From NCBI GenBank assembly GCA_009829735.1, contig CM020619.1, positions 27,058,063 to 27,122,062 of the forward strand: 64,000 nt of DNA, written 5' to 3'. The notes below the pieces were generated by a model, which ran no database searches, had not been told where the DNA came from, and saw nothing but the letters and a program-made list of their open reading frames with translations. Below, piece by piece: positions 63,327 through 64,000 of this stretch. The DNA is from Pyropia yezoensis (Eukaryota; Rhodophyta; Bangiophyceae; Bangiales; Bangiaceae). Position 1 is the stretch's first letter. Each line of letters starts with the position of its first letter. The position numbers were made by a program, and so were the translations under genes.

Positions 63327-64000
63327 ATGCCAGGCTCTCACGCAGAGACCGTCGCCGCCCCTGCCGTCGCTGTCCCCCCCCCTGCGGAGGCCGCATCGGC
63401 CTCGCCGCCCGCCACCCATCGCACGGCGGCCACCCCCCCCGCCCCGCCGCCGGCCACAGGCGCAGCGCCGCGGCCACCGCCGGCTACATCCGCCGCCGGG
63501 TCGCCGCCATCCCGCTCCGGCGCTGTTGCGGCCGCCGCCCCGTCGCCCGCCTCGGCGGGGGAGCCGCCCGTCGTCGCCGCCAGCGTGGCGCCGCCAGTTG
63601 GCGCTGCCACCTCCGTGGCGCCACTGCCGCCGACGCTCGTCTCCCAGGCGGCGGCGCTAGAGCGGGCGCCGGCGGCGCGAAGAAACGAGGCCCGCGGGGG
63701 GACGACGGGGAGGCAGCCCCCCCCGCCGCCAAGCATTATCCCTCCGGCGTCCCCACCACCGCCACCACGTCCGCCACCCACCACTTACGAATTGTCGGCA
63801 ACGGTTCGCGCGTCGCCCGCCGTCGCTACGGATGCGGCTCCGCTCGTCAACACTGCTCCAACCCCCACGATGCCGCCCCACGCCTCCAGGGCGACAGTGG
63901 TGGGGGCAGCGGCGGCGCCGCCGGAGAGCGTGGGGGGGGCGGCGGGTGGGAAAGAAGATCCCGCGCAGCCAAGCATCTCCCCCCCAGCGCACAGGACACC
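63327..64000 (+). CDS. Pro/Ala-rich protein, N-terminal part, runs off the right edge
   Basis: From ATG 63327 (MPGSHAETVAAPAVAV) the frame has no stop for 224 codons to the window edge. Content is Ala/Pro/Val/Ser with scattered Thr and few charged residues (LVSQAAALERAPAARRNEARG; TTYELSATVRASPAVATDAAP). Glu, Thr, Ser and Tyr in this frame make it more protein-like than the overlapping Pro/Arg frames. Could be a disordered N-terminus or wall-type protein. Function unknown. Confidence 0.4.
   Translation, partial: MPGSHAETVAAPAVAVPPPAEAASASPPATHRTAATPPAPPPATGAAPRPPPATSAAGSPPSRSGAVAAAAPSPASAGEPPVVAASVAPPVGAATSVAPLPPTLVSQAAALERAPAARRNEARGGTTGRQPPPPPSIIPPASPPPPPRPPPTTYELSATVRASPAVATDAAPLVNTAPTPTMPPHASRATVVGAAAAPPESVGGAAGGKEDPAQPSISPPAHRT

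Overview
The window is nuclear DNA of a strongly GC-rich eukaryote. Evidence: a gene with a clean GT-AG intron (60328-60601), a Sen1/UPF1-type RNA helicase, a clathrin-adaptor mu subunit, a eukaryotic-type glutaminyl-tRNA synthetase domain, Ty3/gypsy chromoviruses and a Fanzor-like nuclease. Alanine/glycine/arginine-rich proteins, few introns and many long G or C homopolymers suggest a high-GC alga (a bangiophyte red alga would fit), but the species cannot be fixed from the sequence.

Left arm, 1-16.5 kb. The minus strand carries two large genes. Running off the left edge is a Fanzor-like gene (eukaryotic TnpB relative) with zinc knuckles, the pre-RuvC TDGVS motif, a RuvC-I DPG and the start of the C-terminal zinc-ribbon/RuvC-III region; it is broken by three short tandem duplications. 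Then comes an array of 18-bp perfect palindromes (5603-5978), and a Sen1-like SF1 helicase (12600-5815) that keeps one reading frame across five internal stop codons. Its 5' end abuts five ~352-bp satellite units (12.7-14.5 kb).

Mobile block 1, 16.5-21.0 kb. An internally deleted Ty3/gypsy pol (RT start joined to integrase end plus chromodomain) faces a 647-codon antisense ORF; both lie between inverted copies of a dispersed repeat. The block is studded with short near-palindromes sharing the core CAA(G/C)TTG. An orphan glutaminyl-tRNA synthetase C-terminal domain follows at 21.5 kb.

Mobile block 2, 23.9-40.6 kb. A decayed transposase-like ORF is followed by a very young chromovirus array LTR-internal-LTR-internal-LTR (25922-40550) flanked by a single 5-bp target duplication. 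Copy 2 has intact gag and pol joined by a probable -1 frameshift site; copy 1 has one nonsense mutation in each. Both carry an accessory ORF with two U1/JAZ-type zinc fingers before gag, and each LTR holds a tRNA-like A-box/B-box pair.

Right arm, 40.6-64 kb. Very GC-rich, low-complexity sequence holds a small membrane protein, a thioredoxin-fold gene and a large Ala-rich F-box-like gene (both broken at G/C homopolymers), several MITE-like inverted-repeat elements, an AP-1 mu gene whose last residues are replaced by a copy of the block-1 repeat, a two-exon secreted protein, and a Pro/Ala-rich ORF leaving the right edge. There is no operon logic: these are independent eukaryotic genes in repeat-rich DNA.
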